Below are positions 18,801 through 26,813 of a stretch of 64,000 bases of DNA, piece by piece (within the stretch, counting starts at the first letter, position 1; each line of letters starts with the position of its first letter). A model generated the notes under the pieces. The model made no database searches, was not told the origin of the DNA, and saw only the letters and a program-made list of their open reading frames with translations. Made by a program: the position numbers and the translations under genes. The DNA lies in contig JAUIET010000002.1 of assembly GCA_030429735.1 (NCBI GenBank), positions 604,414 to 668,413 on the forward strand, written 5' to 3'. The stretch is from Gammaproteobacteria bacterium (GTDB taxonomy: Bacteria > Pseudomonadota > Gammaproteobacteria > Pseudomonadales > JAUIET01).

Positions 18801-19081
18801 TTCCAGGCCAAGTCCTGAGTCAGTGCCTTTGCATCACCACCTGCTATTCCAACGACAAAAATATCGCCCAGCATATCGAACACAATCTGCTTGCCGTCCG
18901 GTGTTACATCCAGGCTGGACCAGGTTGTGCTTTGTGTATCAATTGCTACCTCGTTTAACTGAAACGGCGGATTTAGAACGTCCCACTTGGGTTCTTCCTG
19001 GTCGGTCTCATCGGCAATAGAACCGGCAGATAAAAAGGCACTCAGTACCAGTACAGTGATTGCTGGAAAAAACGCTGGCAT
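15797..19081 (-). CDS. exported amidohydrolase with N-terminal PD40/TolB-like propeller
   Basis: A large secreted enzyme of 1094 residues. A signal peptide (MPAFFPAITVLVLSAFLSAGS) is followed by about 600 residues of WD40-like PD40 repeats with recurring SPDG motifs (SVSPDGQSIAFISDRGG, KWSPDGDYLVAN, TPSPDGKKLAFIRR). A metal-dependent amidohydrolase domain comes next, with GLVDTHAHG near residue 718 (HxH), later metal histidines in GLEHSLP and IGAHGQ, and the C-terminal GSIEVGKLADLVLIDGD. The start is ATG 19081, preceded by GGAG; an earlier TTG is less likely. Relatives are annotated as Tol-dependent periplasmic amidohydrolases, often imidazolonepropionase-like; the substrate is unknown. A separate S9 peptidase with the same type of propeller lies beyond the cardiolipin synthase gene. 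Confidence 0.88.
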   Translation of the reverse strand: MPAFFPAITVLVLSAFLSAGSIADETDQEEPKWDVLNPPFQLNEVAIDTQSTTWSSLDVTPDGKQIVFDMLGDIFVVGIAGGDAKALTQDLAWNIQPSVSPDGQSIAFISDRGGLSNIWVMDLNGDNIRAVSEETKHLIHSPKWSPDGDYLVANKGIMSSRSIPAGEIWLYHKNGGAGVPLKERNGGKKEQKNIADPAFSHDGRYVYYTQDLTPGSTFSYNRDPLKAVFGIQRYDMSDAEETAIAGGMGGAIVPTPSPDGKKLAFIRRIRDKTALFIKELDSGAERAIYTELERDMQEGFGSEGYFAYFDWTPDARHIVFWSAGGFHKINVTDGTVQGIPVRVKSTLRFADAQRVAVDVAPDQFDLKMTRWAQKSPNGRSILFQALGKLYVHDVKSGQSKRLTQQNDHDEFYPRYSADGRRIIYTTWSDQALGSIKIVSSSGGKGKTVSKQPGHYAEPSFAPDGKRFAYRKFSGGYLLSPEWSLDPGIYVASTNGENHTRVSLAGYAPQFVLGSDRVFFTEYLVDAAYPETQLVSVNAQGNDRREHLYGADKVSEYRLSPDGKWVAFAYQFKAYLAPFKPDGKRRDIGPESKSVQVKQLSDHAGEFLHWDKNSTRVGWSYGPNYYQRTVTDAYLEEPPPLLARSLSFKVDSDSPAQTVALVNATVVTMRDANAQREVLYNAGVLIHENRIRYVGPMSELEIPDKALVINAEGKTIIPGLVDTHAHGSMGSEEIIPQQNWMQYSNLAFGVTTLHDPSNDTSEIFAAAELQKAGLLVAPRLFSTGSILYGAESLGVKAIVDNYEDALFHMQRMKDVGAISVKSYNQPRRDQRQQILAAARELNMMVVPEGGGKLHQNISMLIDGHTGLEHSLPIPTGYHDLTSLWSATEFGYTPTFVVSYGGLMGEEYWYDRDKVWENPRLLRYTPHYLLDGRAIRRQKAPDEQYNHFSVARYAKRLRDNGVSVHIGAHGQREGLGAHWEMWIMQQGGFSAWEALRAGTIDGARHLGMDQHIGSIEVGKLADLVLIDGDVLSDLRLSEYVSHTIINGRVYEASSMNEVSGKRPRQRFFFEQNNAAFLPPARQAAQQRKAHKHHWRH

Positions 19082-19251
19082 GTGGACTCCAAAGCTCAAA
19101 CTTGTGATTGGCGCGGTGGCTGTATATGCTGCGCCAGCTAATGAAGCAGAGTTTACTTGAGAATGGAGTGAGAGTGCAGACCAAACCCGCTGGAAAACAG
19201 TTATCGCGTATTGGCCTGTTCGGCGCTTCTTGCTGAGCGCTTCGTACAGTC

Positions 19252-20571
19252 ATGACCTGGACGACACTCGCATTGCTGGCAATGGTCTTTGGGCTGGGTG
19301 TACTTAGCACGCACTCCAGTATGCGCCTGCTTGCCCGCCGATTATTTTCTGGCAGAGAAGTGGGCGCCAGCGTTACACCATCCGTAACAGGCGAAAACAG
19401 CGTAGAACGTTTTTGTGGCCTACACGAGTCGGCCAGTGGTGTACCCATTAGCTATGGAAACTCCGTCGAGCTCTTGCTGGATGGGCCAGGCACCTACAGG
19501 GAAATGTTGAGTGCGATTCGAACAGCGCGTGATCATGTGCATCTTCAATCGTATACGTTTATTGATGGCGAGGCGGCACAGCAGTTCGTTGAATTGCTCA
19601 TTGAAAAAGCGAGTAACGGCGTCACCGTTAAAATTATTTTTGATGCACTGGGTTCTTTCGAGATAAGCCGGGAGTTAATCCAGCAACTGCGAGGGGCAGG
19701 TGTGCAGGTGCGTTCGTTTCAACGTTCCCTGGACCTGCGCTTTTGGCGAATGCATCAGCGTGATCATCGAAAAATGTTAGTGGTTGACGGTCGAATCGGG
19801 TTTGTTGGCGGAATTAACATCACCGATGAATATCTGAGTGAGAACAGTGCATTTGATCGCAGTCATCAGGCACGGGAACAACGTGGTTGGCACGATATTC
19901 ATGCGCTCACCCGTGGCCCGATCGTCGCTGAACTGCAGCGACTGTTTTTGGCAGTTTGGATGAATATGGGCCGTGACCCAGCCCTTGATAACTGCTTGTT
20001 TCCAAAACCGGAGTCGGCGGGTAGCTGTTTGGCATCGATTGTCGCCAGTGATCGTCTGGATTCTGAATCGCGCATTGTTGACGGTCAAATTGCGGCCATA
20101 CAGGCGGCAACTCAAACAGTATTTATTACGCACGCTTATTTTGTGCCACCAAGAGAGTTTGTTGATGCGCTCACGGCAGCAGCAGGGCGAGGTGTTGATG
20201 TGCAGCTGATATTGCCGAGCTTTAGTGATAACCCGCCAGCACTCTATGCGTCCAGAGCACATTTTACGGAGCTACTCAACGCCGGTATTCGCTTGTTTCA
20301 GTTCATGCCTGCGATGTTGCACAGTAAAACGATGGTGATTGATACTCTATGGTCGACCTTAGGGTCGAGTAACCTGGACATACGCAGCCTTGAGCATAAC
20401 AACGAGGCTAACCTGGTTGTAATTGACGCGGATCTTGCTCAGAAAATGACGCAGCGTTTCAAGGACGATTTGGAACACAGCGAAGAAATACTTCTGGACA
20501 ACTGGATGAATCGCTCAGTTGTCCAGCGCATCAAAGAACGACTGGCACTGGTATTGAAATACTGGCTTTAA
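19252..20571 (+). CDS. cls: cardiolipin synthase / phospholipase D family protein
   Basis: Membrane enzyme condensing two phosphatidylglycerols, or phosphatidyl groups with other alcohols. Seen: an N-terminal hydrophobic anchor (about residues 4-22) and two HxKx4D motifs, H172-x-K174-x4-D179 in DHRKMLVVDG followed by IGFVGGINI, and the second in HSKTMVIDT followed by LGSSNLDIRS near the C terminus. The 439 residues fit the ClsA/Cls group with one anchor rather than two. It has the gene order of a single transcription unit, and its stop shares TTAA with the convergent S9 peptidase gene. Confidence 0.9.
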   Translation: MTWTTLALLAMVFGLGVLSTHSSMRLLARRLFSGREVGASVTPSVTGENSVERFCGLHESASGVPISYGNSVELLLDGPGTYREMLSAIRTARDHVHLQSYTFIDGEAAQQFVELLIEKASNGVTVKIIFDALGSFEISRELIQQLRGAGVQVRSFQRSLDLRFWRMHQRDHRKMLVVDGRIGFVGGINITDEYLSENSAFDRSHQAREQRGWHDIHALTRGPIVAELQRLFLAVWMNMGRDPALDNCLFPKPESAGSCLASIVASDRLDSESRIVDGQIAAIQAATQTVFITHAYFVPPREFVDALTAAAGRGVDVQLILPSFSDNPPALYASRAHFTELLNAGIRLFQFMPAMLHSKTMVIDTLWSTLGSSNLDIRSLEHNNEANLVVIDADLAQKMTQRFKDDLEHSEEILLDNWMNRSVVQRIKERLALVLKYWL

Positions 20572-22634
20572 CGTGCAGGTTCCGGGTTTTCATCACGCAG
20601 CAAATACTGCTCAAACCAGGCCAGATTTCGCCGCATTCGATCTTCCAGGTAGCTGGGAATATCCAATCCGTGGTACTGGTTCGGGTAGATCACCAGTCGT
20701 GTTGGAATATTCAGAATTTTCAAAGACTGATACATCTGCTCTGCACCAATGCACGGCACGTTGAAGTCGAGCTGCGTGCATTGAAACAGGGTGGGTGTTT
20801 TTATTTTGTTTGCCTGTAAAAACGGCTGACTGACTCGTTGATAAGCCGCCATGTTCTCCCAGGGCGTCCCAAGCTCGTACAGGTATTCGCGAATATACAT
20901 ATCATGGCCGAAAGTTGCGAACACGTTGGTCGCACCCGCACCGCTGATTGCCGCCTTGAAGCGAGTATCCCTGGCGATAAGGTAGTGGGTTAGCATGCCG
21001 CCGTAGCTCCATCCCTCCACGCCAATGCTCTGGGGATCTACCAGCCCTTTTCTTTGTAGCTCGTTCAGTCCGGCAAGAACATCACTGCTGTCTTTATTGC
21101 CCCAGTCTGCATAAATTGCTCGTGCAAAATCAAATCCCTTGCCTGAAGAGCCTCGTGGATTGATTGAGACCACCAGGTAGCCGTTGTTTGCGTAGAGCTG
21201 TCTATCCACGCTGAACTCGCGCGAATACTGATACACGGGCCCACCATGCAGCTCAACAATTGTTGGGTAACCGCTTGTTGGCTTCTCCCCCGGAGGTTTG
21301 GTGATGAACCCGTGTATATTGACGCCGTCATTGTCAAACGCGATGTTCTCCGCCGGTAGCAGATTTTTATCCGCCAGCCACTTATTGTGATTGCTCAGCT
21401 GGCGTTGTTTAGCACCCTCCAAAGCAAACAGCTCTGCTGGTTGCCGGTCGCTGGACGAAAGAGCAACCAGTCGATCTTGCTTGCCCAGGGCGATGGCGCT
21501 GATAAACTGTGGTCCAGCAGACAGATACGAAATACTGCCATTGGCTACGTTGATTTGCTGCACGTGTGCTTCGCGGTTTTCTTCAACTATGGCAAAGATC
21601 GACTTGCCGTCTTCTGACCACAAAGGGTGGTTCATCCAGCGATCTTGCCAGGCAAGCTTGCGCACCAGTCCAGTGTCCAGGTTTGCCACGGCCAGTTGCA
21701 GTGGCGCGTAATAAATCCATTTCGACTCGTCTCCCTGAAGCCAGACCAGTTGGCGGCCATTCGGAGACCATTGCGGTCTGAGCATCCAGTAGGGGTCTGC
21801 ATCAACGCCGCTGAACTGACTGATCTGCCGAGGTGCGGGCAGAGTGGGGCGAGCACCGTCTGTATTTTCTGTCTGCTCGATCGTTTGCACAAAAACGTCG
21901 TAGTTGAAATGCCTGTCCGGTCGCTCACCGGTTTTTTCAACAAATGCCAGTTGCGAGCTGTCTGGCGACCAGCTGGGAAGCCAGGAGTTTCGGTCTTTGC
22001 GACCTATCGGCACCGTGCGACCGTCATTTAGGGAGCGAAGGAAGATCAGGCTACGGCGTGAATCCAGATAGCCGCTGTAATCCTCTTTGAAATAAAAGCG
22101 CTCGGTTACTATCGGCGCTGGCGTTGCGTCTTCGTCGCGCTGCGCTGTTTCGTTTTCAGCCTCCACGCTGACAAAGGCCAGGTATTTTCCATCCGGAGAC
22201 AGGCTGTAATCCTCAACGCTTTCCGGCCATTCAGAAATGTTTGTTGCTGCGCCACCGGTAACGGGCATCATCCATACCTGAGTGCTTTCCTGTTCGCCTC
22301 TGTCTGAAAGGAAAACAATATGGCGGCCATCAGCTGTGTATTGCGCGGCCCATTCGCTGGCCTCAGGAGTATTGGTAAGAGCTGATTGATTTGGTCTGGC
22401 AAAATTGAGAGTAAACAGGTCGCGGCTTATGGAGTCGTCATCGGTATTATGGGTTTCAACGGTATACACAAGTGATCGCCCGTCAGGTGAAAATGCGGGC
22501 TCGCTAACGCTCGCCAGCTTGTGCATATCGTGCAAGAGCAGGGGGCTTTGGGCTGAGGCGTTGAGCGCGGCAAAAAAAGAGAGTGTCTGAACGAAAACTG
22601 CGCACACCATGTGCGGGACAAAAAGACGTTTCAC
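20568..22634 (-). CDS. exported S9 family serine peptidase
   Basis: Prolyl-oligopeptidase-family peptidase (acylaminoacyl-peptidase or dipeptidyl-peptidase type) of 688 residues. Seen: a signal peptide ending ALNASA, an N-terminal seven-bladed propeller with PD40 motifs (AFSPDGRSLVYTVE, SLSPDGKYLAFVS, SWSPDSSQLAFVE), and a C-terminal alpha/beta-hydrolase domain with EGWSYGGM giving the nucleophile S543. The acid is in QLDFNVPC (where most have DxxVP) and the His is in YHGLD. It acts in the periplasm or outside the cell on small peptides; exact specificity is unknown. No operon partner is evident; the racemase gene upstream is divergent. Confidence 0.92.
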   Translation of the reverse strand: MKRLFVPHMVCAVFVQTLSFFAALNASAQSPLLLHDMHKLASVSEPAFSPDGRSLVYTVETHNTDDDSISRDLFTLNFARPNQSALTNTPEASEWAAQYTADGRHIVFLSDRGEQESTQVWMMPVTGGAATNISEWPESVEDYSLSPDGKYLAFVSVEAENETAQRDEDATPAPIVTERFYFKEDYSGYLDSRRSLIFLRSLNDGRTVPIGRKDRNSWLPSWSPDSSQLAFVEKTGERPDRHFNYDVFVQTIEQTENTDGARPTLPAPRQISQFSGVDADPYWMLRPQWSPNGRQLVWLQGDESKWIYYAPLQLAVANLDTGLVRKLAWQDRWMNHPLWSEDGKSIFAIVEENREAHVQQINVANGSISYLSAGPQFISAIALGKQDRLVALSSSDRQPAELFALEGAKQRQLSNHNKWLADKNLLPAENIAFDNDGVNIHGFITKPPGEKPTSGYPTIVELHGGPVYQYSREFSVDRQLYANNGYLVVSINPRGSSGKGFDFARAIYADWGNKDSSDVLAGLNELQRKGLVDPQSIGVEGWSYGGMLTHYLIARDTRFKAAISGAGATNVFATFGHDMYIREYLYELGTPWENMAAYQRVSQPFLQANKIKTPTLFQCTQLDFNVPCIGAEQMYQSLKILNIPTRLVIYPNQYHGLDIPSYLEDRMRRNLAWFEQYLLRDENPEPAR

Positions 22635-22762
22635 TATTGAGGCTTTCCTTATTGAAGGTCGGCAATATACACTGAAGCTCGCTGATGGGTAAGCGTTGCG
22701 GTGATAAGTTGTACGGCTTTTCTGAATCGGCGCACATATCGCGGTCAGTGGTGAGGAGAGCG

Positions 22763-23467
22763 ATGTCCAGTAAAGTAGTTGGTGTTATCGGTGGCATGGG
22801 GCCGGATGCAACACTTGCATTCATGCAACGAGTGATCGAGTTAACACCTGCGCAAGACGACTGCGATCACATCCATATGTTGGTCGACAACAACCCAAAA
22901 GTGCCTTCGCGGTTAAAAGCCTTGCTCGGCGAAAGCTGCAATGAGGCCGAAAATCCGGGCCCTGTGATTGCAGAAATGGCAGCACGCCTTGAAATTGCGG
23001 GTGCGGATTTTCTGGTTATGCCCTGTAACACCGCACACCATTACCACCACTACGCTCAAAAAGCAGTCCGGATACCGGTATGGCACTTGATTGAATTATG
23101 CGCCGAGGTAATCAGGCGTGACCATCCTGCTTATGCGAAGATCGGGGTGCTTGCCTCAAGTGCTACCCACGACATCCATTTGTTTGAACCCCACTTTGCG
23201 AAACACGGTTTGATACCGGTGTACCCGAGTCGCCAGGTGCAAACCATCGTCATGCAGCTTATCGTTGCGGTCAAGGCAGGCAAGACTGACGAGCAGCTAT
23301 TGAACTCATACAATGCGGCTGTCGGAGGTTTTGTGGAGCAGGGGGTCGATTGTCTTTTTCTCGGCTGCTCGGAATTATCCACCGTTTGGTCTCGGCACAC
23401 TCAGGTGTTGCCTGTTGTCGATTCGCTGCAGATTCTTGCCGAAGCGGTGGTCGCAGCGGCTGCTTAA
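22763..23467 (+). CDS. aspartate/glutamate racemase family protein
   Basis: Cofactor-independent amino acid racemase of 234 residues. Seen: N-terminal GVIGGMGPDATLAFMQRV, the first catalytic Cys at 88 in VMPCNTAHH, and the second in FLGCSELS, both with typical surrounding residues. The start is ATG 22763 because GAGGAGAG lies just upstream; an earlier in-frame start has no site. It belongs to the aspartate racemase (YgeA/RacX-like) branch rather than MurI, judged by the GGMGP motif. Its role might be D-Asp or D-Glu supply or broad-spectrum racemisation; the substrate is not assigned. Confidence 0.9.
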   Translation: MSSKVVGVIGGMGPDATLAFMQRVIELTPAQDDCDHIHMLVDNNPKVPSRLKALLGESCNEAENPGPVIAEMAARLEIAGADFLVMPCNTAHHYHHYAQKAVRIPVWHLIELCAEVIRRDHPAYAKIGVLASSATHDIHLFEPHFAKHGLIPVYPSRQVQTIVMQLIVAVKAGKTDEQLLNSYNAAVGGFVEQGVDCLFLGCSELSTVWSRHTQVLPVVDSLQILAEAVVAAAA

Positions 23468-23494
23468 ACGGCTGGCAAAAACGCGCACTGACAC

Positions 23495-24049
23495 CTAGCG
23501 CGGATTATCCATGAGCTCGCGCTTGCAAGCGGCATCCGGGTTAGGGTTGCGCTCCGCAAGAATGTCTATTTCGAAGCTAAATACACGCTCGTTGTACTGA
23601 TTGAAAGCTTCATTCCGGCTGCGAATGATGCCCCATTTATCGCGAATGATTTTTTCAGGCTTGGCGATAATCTCATACGTGTACGTCAAGGTATGCCCGG
23701 GGCGCACCGGATGAAACCACACCATATCTTCTACGCCTATGCCTGCACCATTGCGGCGGCCGTCTTGTACGCCATCGGCGAAGCGCTCCATATACGACAC
23801 CATCAGTTTCATCCAGATGGCTGCCACATGGAAGCCCGACGCGACTATTCCGCGGTGCGGTGTATCGAACGCCGCTTGCGGGTCGGTATGGTAGGCCTCG
23901 GGGGCGTATTTCGTGCCAAATTCAATAATCTCTTTTTCGCTGAACGTGTGCGAGCCGAATACGTGAAACTCTCCCACCGGAATGTCTTCAAACCAGCGGC
24001 TGCGAATATAACGTTTTTGTTCCAGATTTTGTGTGTCTTTTTTATTCAC
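23495..24049 (-). CDS. MaoC-like dehydratase, lacking the catalytic Asp
   Basis: Hot-dog-fold protein of 184 residues in the MaoC/R-hydratase family. Aligning the active-site block with the paralogue encoded just upstream, YAPEAYH (residues 48-54) stands where the hydratase motif has D-x-N/Q-P-x-H, so the Asp position is Ala while His54 is kept. Other family blocks are present: IVASGFHVAA and VWFHPVRPGHTLTYTYEI. It starts within the stop codon of the upstream MaoC gene (ATGA overlap), so the two are co-translated. I infer a non-catalytic or altered partner in a heterodimer; an independent function is possible. Confidence 0.87.
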   Translation of the reverse strand: MNKKDTQNLEQKRYIRSRWFEDIPVGEFHVFGSHTFSEKEIIEFGTKYAPEAYHTDPQAAFDTPHRGIVASGFHVAAIWMKLMVSYMERFADGVQDGRRNGAGIGVEDMVWFHPVRPGHTLTYTYEIIAKPEKIIRDKWGIIRSRNEAFNQYNERVFSFEIDILAERNPNPDAACKRELMDNPR

Positions 24050-24501
24050 AGTGATGCCTGCGCGCTGTGTGCCACATACAGACTTGCTTGCAGAGCAATC
24101 ACGTATTCGTTTTTCTGGTTTTTTACCTTCACGTCACAGATCATCAGGCCGCTGTCATCCCGATCCGAGGAGTGCTGCAAAGACGCTACCTCAATATCAC
24201 CTGACAAGCTGTCGCCCGCGAAAACCGGGATTTTCCAGCGCATTGAAGGGACGCCTTGCACACCAATAAGCACGATATCGTTATTTTTGAACGTGTCGGT
24301 GAGCAGTCGCATCATCAGAGCACAGACCTGCCAGCCACTGGCACATAAGCCACCAAAGATTGAATTGTCGCCTGCCTCTCGGTCCAGATGATAGGGTTGT
24401 GGATCGAACTCAGCGGCAAACTCAAAAATATCGCGTTCGCTCAGAGTTATCTGATCGGTGTGATAGGTTTCGCCTTCCTTGCAATGGTGCCAATAACGCA
24501 T
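24046..24501 (-). CDS. MaoC-like dehydratase
   Basis: Hot-dog-fold hydratase/dehydratase of 151 residues. Seen: the active-site block FDPQPYHLD with D33 and H38 in the spacing of R-specific enoyl-CoA hydratases, LCASGWQVCALMMRLL, and PVFAGDSLSGDIEV. Members add or remove water from acyl-CoA thioesters. The stop overlaps the start of a second MaoC gene by 4 nt, and no other gene is in this unit. The substrate is unknown; branched or beta-methyl acyl-CoAs are typical of this subfamily (inference). Confidence 0.9.
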   Translation of the reverse strand: MRYWHHCKEGETYHTDQITLSERDIFEFAAEFDPQPYHLDREAGDNSIFGGLCASGWQVCALMMRLLTDTFKNNDIVLIGVQGVPSMRWKIPVFAGDSLSGDIEVASLQHSSDRDDSGLMICDVKVKNQKNEYVIALQASLYVAHSAQASL

Positions 24502-24666
24502 AGGTGTTCACTGCTGCCGCGAGTGTGGTTGAACAAAACCGTATTCTACCGAAAATAAGCGCTGTTCGGCGATTATTCATGGGCAAGCATTCCTGTATCA
24601 TTCCACGCGTGTTGAGTGGGCTGTTGAATTGGCCTGTTATCAGTGTTTTACCCCGAGATTAGCTTT

Positions 24667-25212
24667 ATGCCGCCAGGGCCGCATCCGCCGCTGCAATTCA
24701 TATTGGACGATACAAACTGGCTTAGTTATCCGCAACTGCAGCAGTCCGCGGAATATCAGCAGCATTGTGAGTCTTTGTCGTGGAAAGGTCTGTTTACCGA
24801 ACAGTTAGCAGCTCTTGCCAGCGGCGCGATCAGGGTTGATCTGGTGCGACAAGGTACTATCCTTGACATGCCCGACATGAACCGAAGAGATGTGCGAATA
24901 CATGTTGGCGATTCATTGGCTGCGATTGCGTCAACCTTGATTTCCGAGCAGGTACTGCAAAGTGAATTCTGGTTGAATACCTTGGGCAATCAGCCAATAG
25001 GGGAAATGTTGGAGAAGAAGCTCGGTGCACGGCGTACCAATATTCGTTATGCAGTATTGCCCAGCCATTCTGAGCTGTTTGCGAACTTCCCGGGTGAATC
25101 AGCGCTGTGGGCGCGTCGCTATCGTTATCAATTTGATAGCGGTGATCTGAGTATAACGGAGATTATTCCGGACAGTATTGTACAGCGTTTGTTTAACGGT
25201 GCCGGGGGATAA
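24667..25212 (+). CDS. ubiC: chorismate lyase (UbiC-like)
   Basis: Chorismate--pyruvate lyase fold, making 4-hydroxybenzoate for ubiquinone. Seen: the central RRDVRIHVGD segment with the Arg equivalent to the substrate-binding Arg of E. coli UbiC, LGNQPIGEMLEKKLG, ALWARRYRYQF and the C-terminal LSITEIIPDS with the catalytic Glu. The order and spacing match UbiC; overall identity looks low. The start is uncertain: ATG 24667 has CGAGAT upstream, while an in-frame GTG at 24643 would add 8 residues. In many gammaproteobacteria ubiC is next to ubiA; here ubiA is absent and the downstream gene is a convergent transporter. Confidence 0.75.
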   Translation: MPPGPHPPLQFILDDTNWLSYPQLQQSAEYQQHCESLSWKGLFTEQLAALASGAIRVDLVRQGTILDMPDMNRRDVRIHVGDSLAAIASTLISEQVLQSEFWLNTLGNQPIGEMLEKKLGARRTNIRYAVLPSHSELFANFPGESALWARRYRYQFDSGDLSITEIIPDSIVQRLFNGAGG

Positions 25213-25272
25213 ATGCTTTTTTTGACCTGCACAGTAAGGCGGTTGCCGCAAGTTTCGAGTCAGAGACGATCC

Positions 25273-26550
25273 TCATTCTTTTCGTTCATAGGCCCTACCT
25301 AACATCACACCCACCAATGCCCACAGCGCAGCGATACCGGCGCCCACTGCGGCAACGGCCGCCAAGCCCAGGCCAAGACCCTGGGTTAAACCGGTGAACA
25401 ACCAGCCCATCATTACATCGCCGCCACGATAAGCCACGATATCAATAACCGGTTTCGTTTTGAACCGGCTTGCATGGTCTACCTGCGTGAACAGCATCTC
25501 GCGGGCTGGCCGAGTTAACCCATAGTTGCCCGCCCGCGAGACCACATGCAGACCCACCGCTATGATCAAAACCGGTGAGAACGCCAGTACCAACATACCG
25601 AATATGATAATGACGGGTACCAGTGGCAGTGTTTTCGGCATGCCCAGCTTGCTCACCATGCGACCGGTGACAAAAAAGGCCAACACAAAGGTGAGGGTAT
25701 TAACCGCAAGGTCTCGCCAACCGTAAATCGTGGTGCGTGCAGCGCGGTCATAATCAACCAGCAGATTCTTCTGTTCAAAATAGATAAACGAACCGATGCC
25801 CGTGTACAAAATAATGAACAGGCCAATACCCAGCAGATACGGATTGGTAAAAAACTCCACGAAACCATTGAGCGGATTACCACCTATTCGTTTGGTACTG
25901 TCATCCAGGTTGAGTGCCTGGTTACCCAGTTCGGTGGTTTTCAGGCGCTGCAGAATCATGATTAATGGAATTGGCAACAACAGCATGCTTGCCGCAATCA
26001 GCATCAGCGACTGTATGCCCAGGTTGTTCGCAAACAATGCGGTAAACGCGGGCCCGGCAATTGCACCCAGGCTGGCGCCTGCTCCAATGCTGCCAAACAA
26101 GCGGCCAGCCTGGTTTTTGTTGAAGGTATCGGCCATAAAACTCCAGAATACCGACGCATGAAACAGTGCAAACACGCTGACCCACACATAAAAACTCTTG
26201 TCGACAAGCTCGCCAGCGGCAGAGCTGACTAATAAATAGAAGACGACAAAACTAGCGGCAAAGCACAGATATACCGTTGGCACCAGGCGCGAAAAGCGGA
26301 CGTGGGACACCAGCACACCATAAAGGGCAACGATGGCAGTGCTGATAAAAAAGTTGATTGTCCACAGCCAGCTGACCTCAGCGTCCGTCCAGTCGCTTGC
26401 CATGGCATCACGTACTGGTCTAAGCACGTAGTAGGCAGCCATCAGTACAAACACGAATAAAAATGAGCAAACGGTTGCCTTGAGTTCATTTTCACGCACA
26501 TCAATGCTGCGTTGCAGAGCGCCGAGTACTGCGTTTTTACCTGCGGCCAT
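25273..26550 (-). CDS. MFS-like carrier related to NTP/NDP (Npt/TLC) transporters
   Basis: Inner-membrane protein of 425 residues with about 11-12 hydrophobic helices. The N-terminal helix 1 carries YYVLRPVRDAMASDW, a motif characteristic of a bacterial group related to plastid/rickettsial ATP-ADP translocases, and the loop after helix 4 has GRLFGSIGAGASLGAIAGP as in MFS members. The start is ATG 26550, with AGGAGA 8 nt upstream; a longer frame has no site. Free-living bacteria carry such homologues with unknown substrates, and nucleotide exchange should not be assumed. It is divergent from liuR, separated by 263 nt. Confidence 0.7.
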   Translation of the reverse strand: MAAGKNAVLGALQRSIDVRENELKATVCSFLFVFVLMAAYYVLRPVRDAMASDWTDAEVSWLWTINFFISTAIVALYGVLVSHVRFSRLVPTVYLCFAASFVVFYLLVSSAAGELVDKSFYVWVSVFALFHASVFWSFMADTFNKNQAGRLFGSIGAGASLGAIAGPAFTALFANNLGIQSLMLIAASMLLLPIPLIMILQRLKTTELGNQALNLDDSTKRIGGNPLNGFVEFFTNPYLLGIGLFIILYTGIGSFIYFEQKNLLVDYDRAARTTIYGWRDLAVNTLTFVLAFFVTGRMVSKLGMPKTLPLVPVIIIFGMLVLAFSPVLIIAVGLHVVSRAGNYGLTRPAREMLFTQVDHASRFKTKPVIDIVAYRGGDVMMGWLFTGLTQGLGLGLAAVAAVGAGIAALWALVGVMLGRAYERKE

Positions 26551-26761
26551 TGCGTTTGTCTCCTGACACGGTTTTAGGCACATTGAGTCGTTGCGCAAAT
26601 GCGTGCTGGATTTGCGATGAAGCAGGCTACTCTATGGCCCCATCAGTTGTGAGTAAAGGCCGATCGCAAGCGCCGGGGGGTGTAATTGGCCGCCGATCCT
26701 GCTAGTAACAATGGCGCGGCTCGGATAGCGCGGCTTAGACGGTCTGCTATAAAGGTTAACG

Positions 26762-26790
26762 TTGACGTTAACGTAAACTATAGCTATAGT
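26762..26790 (+). promoter_or_regulatory. liu promoter with LiuR-like operator
   Basis: TTGACG at 26762-26767 and TATAGT at 26785-26790 are 17 nt apart, a good sigma-70 promoter. The imperfect palindrome TTGACGTTAACGTAAA (26762-26777) overlaps the -35 and the spacer and resembles the ACGT-rich sites described for LiuR in proteobacteria. A second GTTAACGTT half-site starts at 26755. It lies 24 nt before the liuR ATG, so liuR probably controls itself and the genes after it. Confidence 0.75.
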
Positions 26791-26813
26791 CTGCTCTGAA
26801 ACGGAACCCACAC

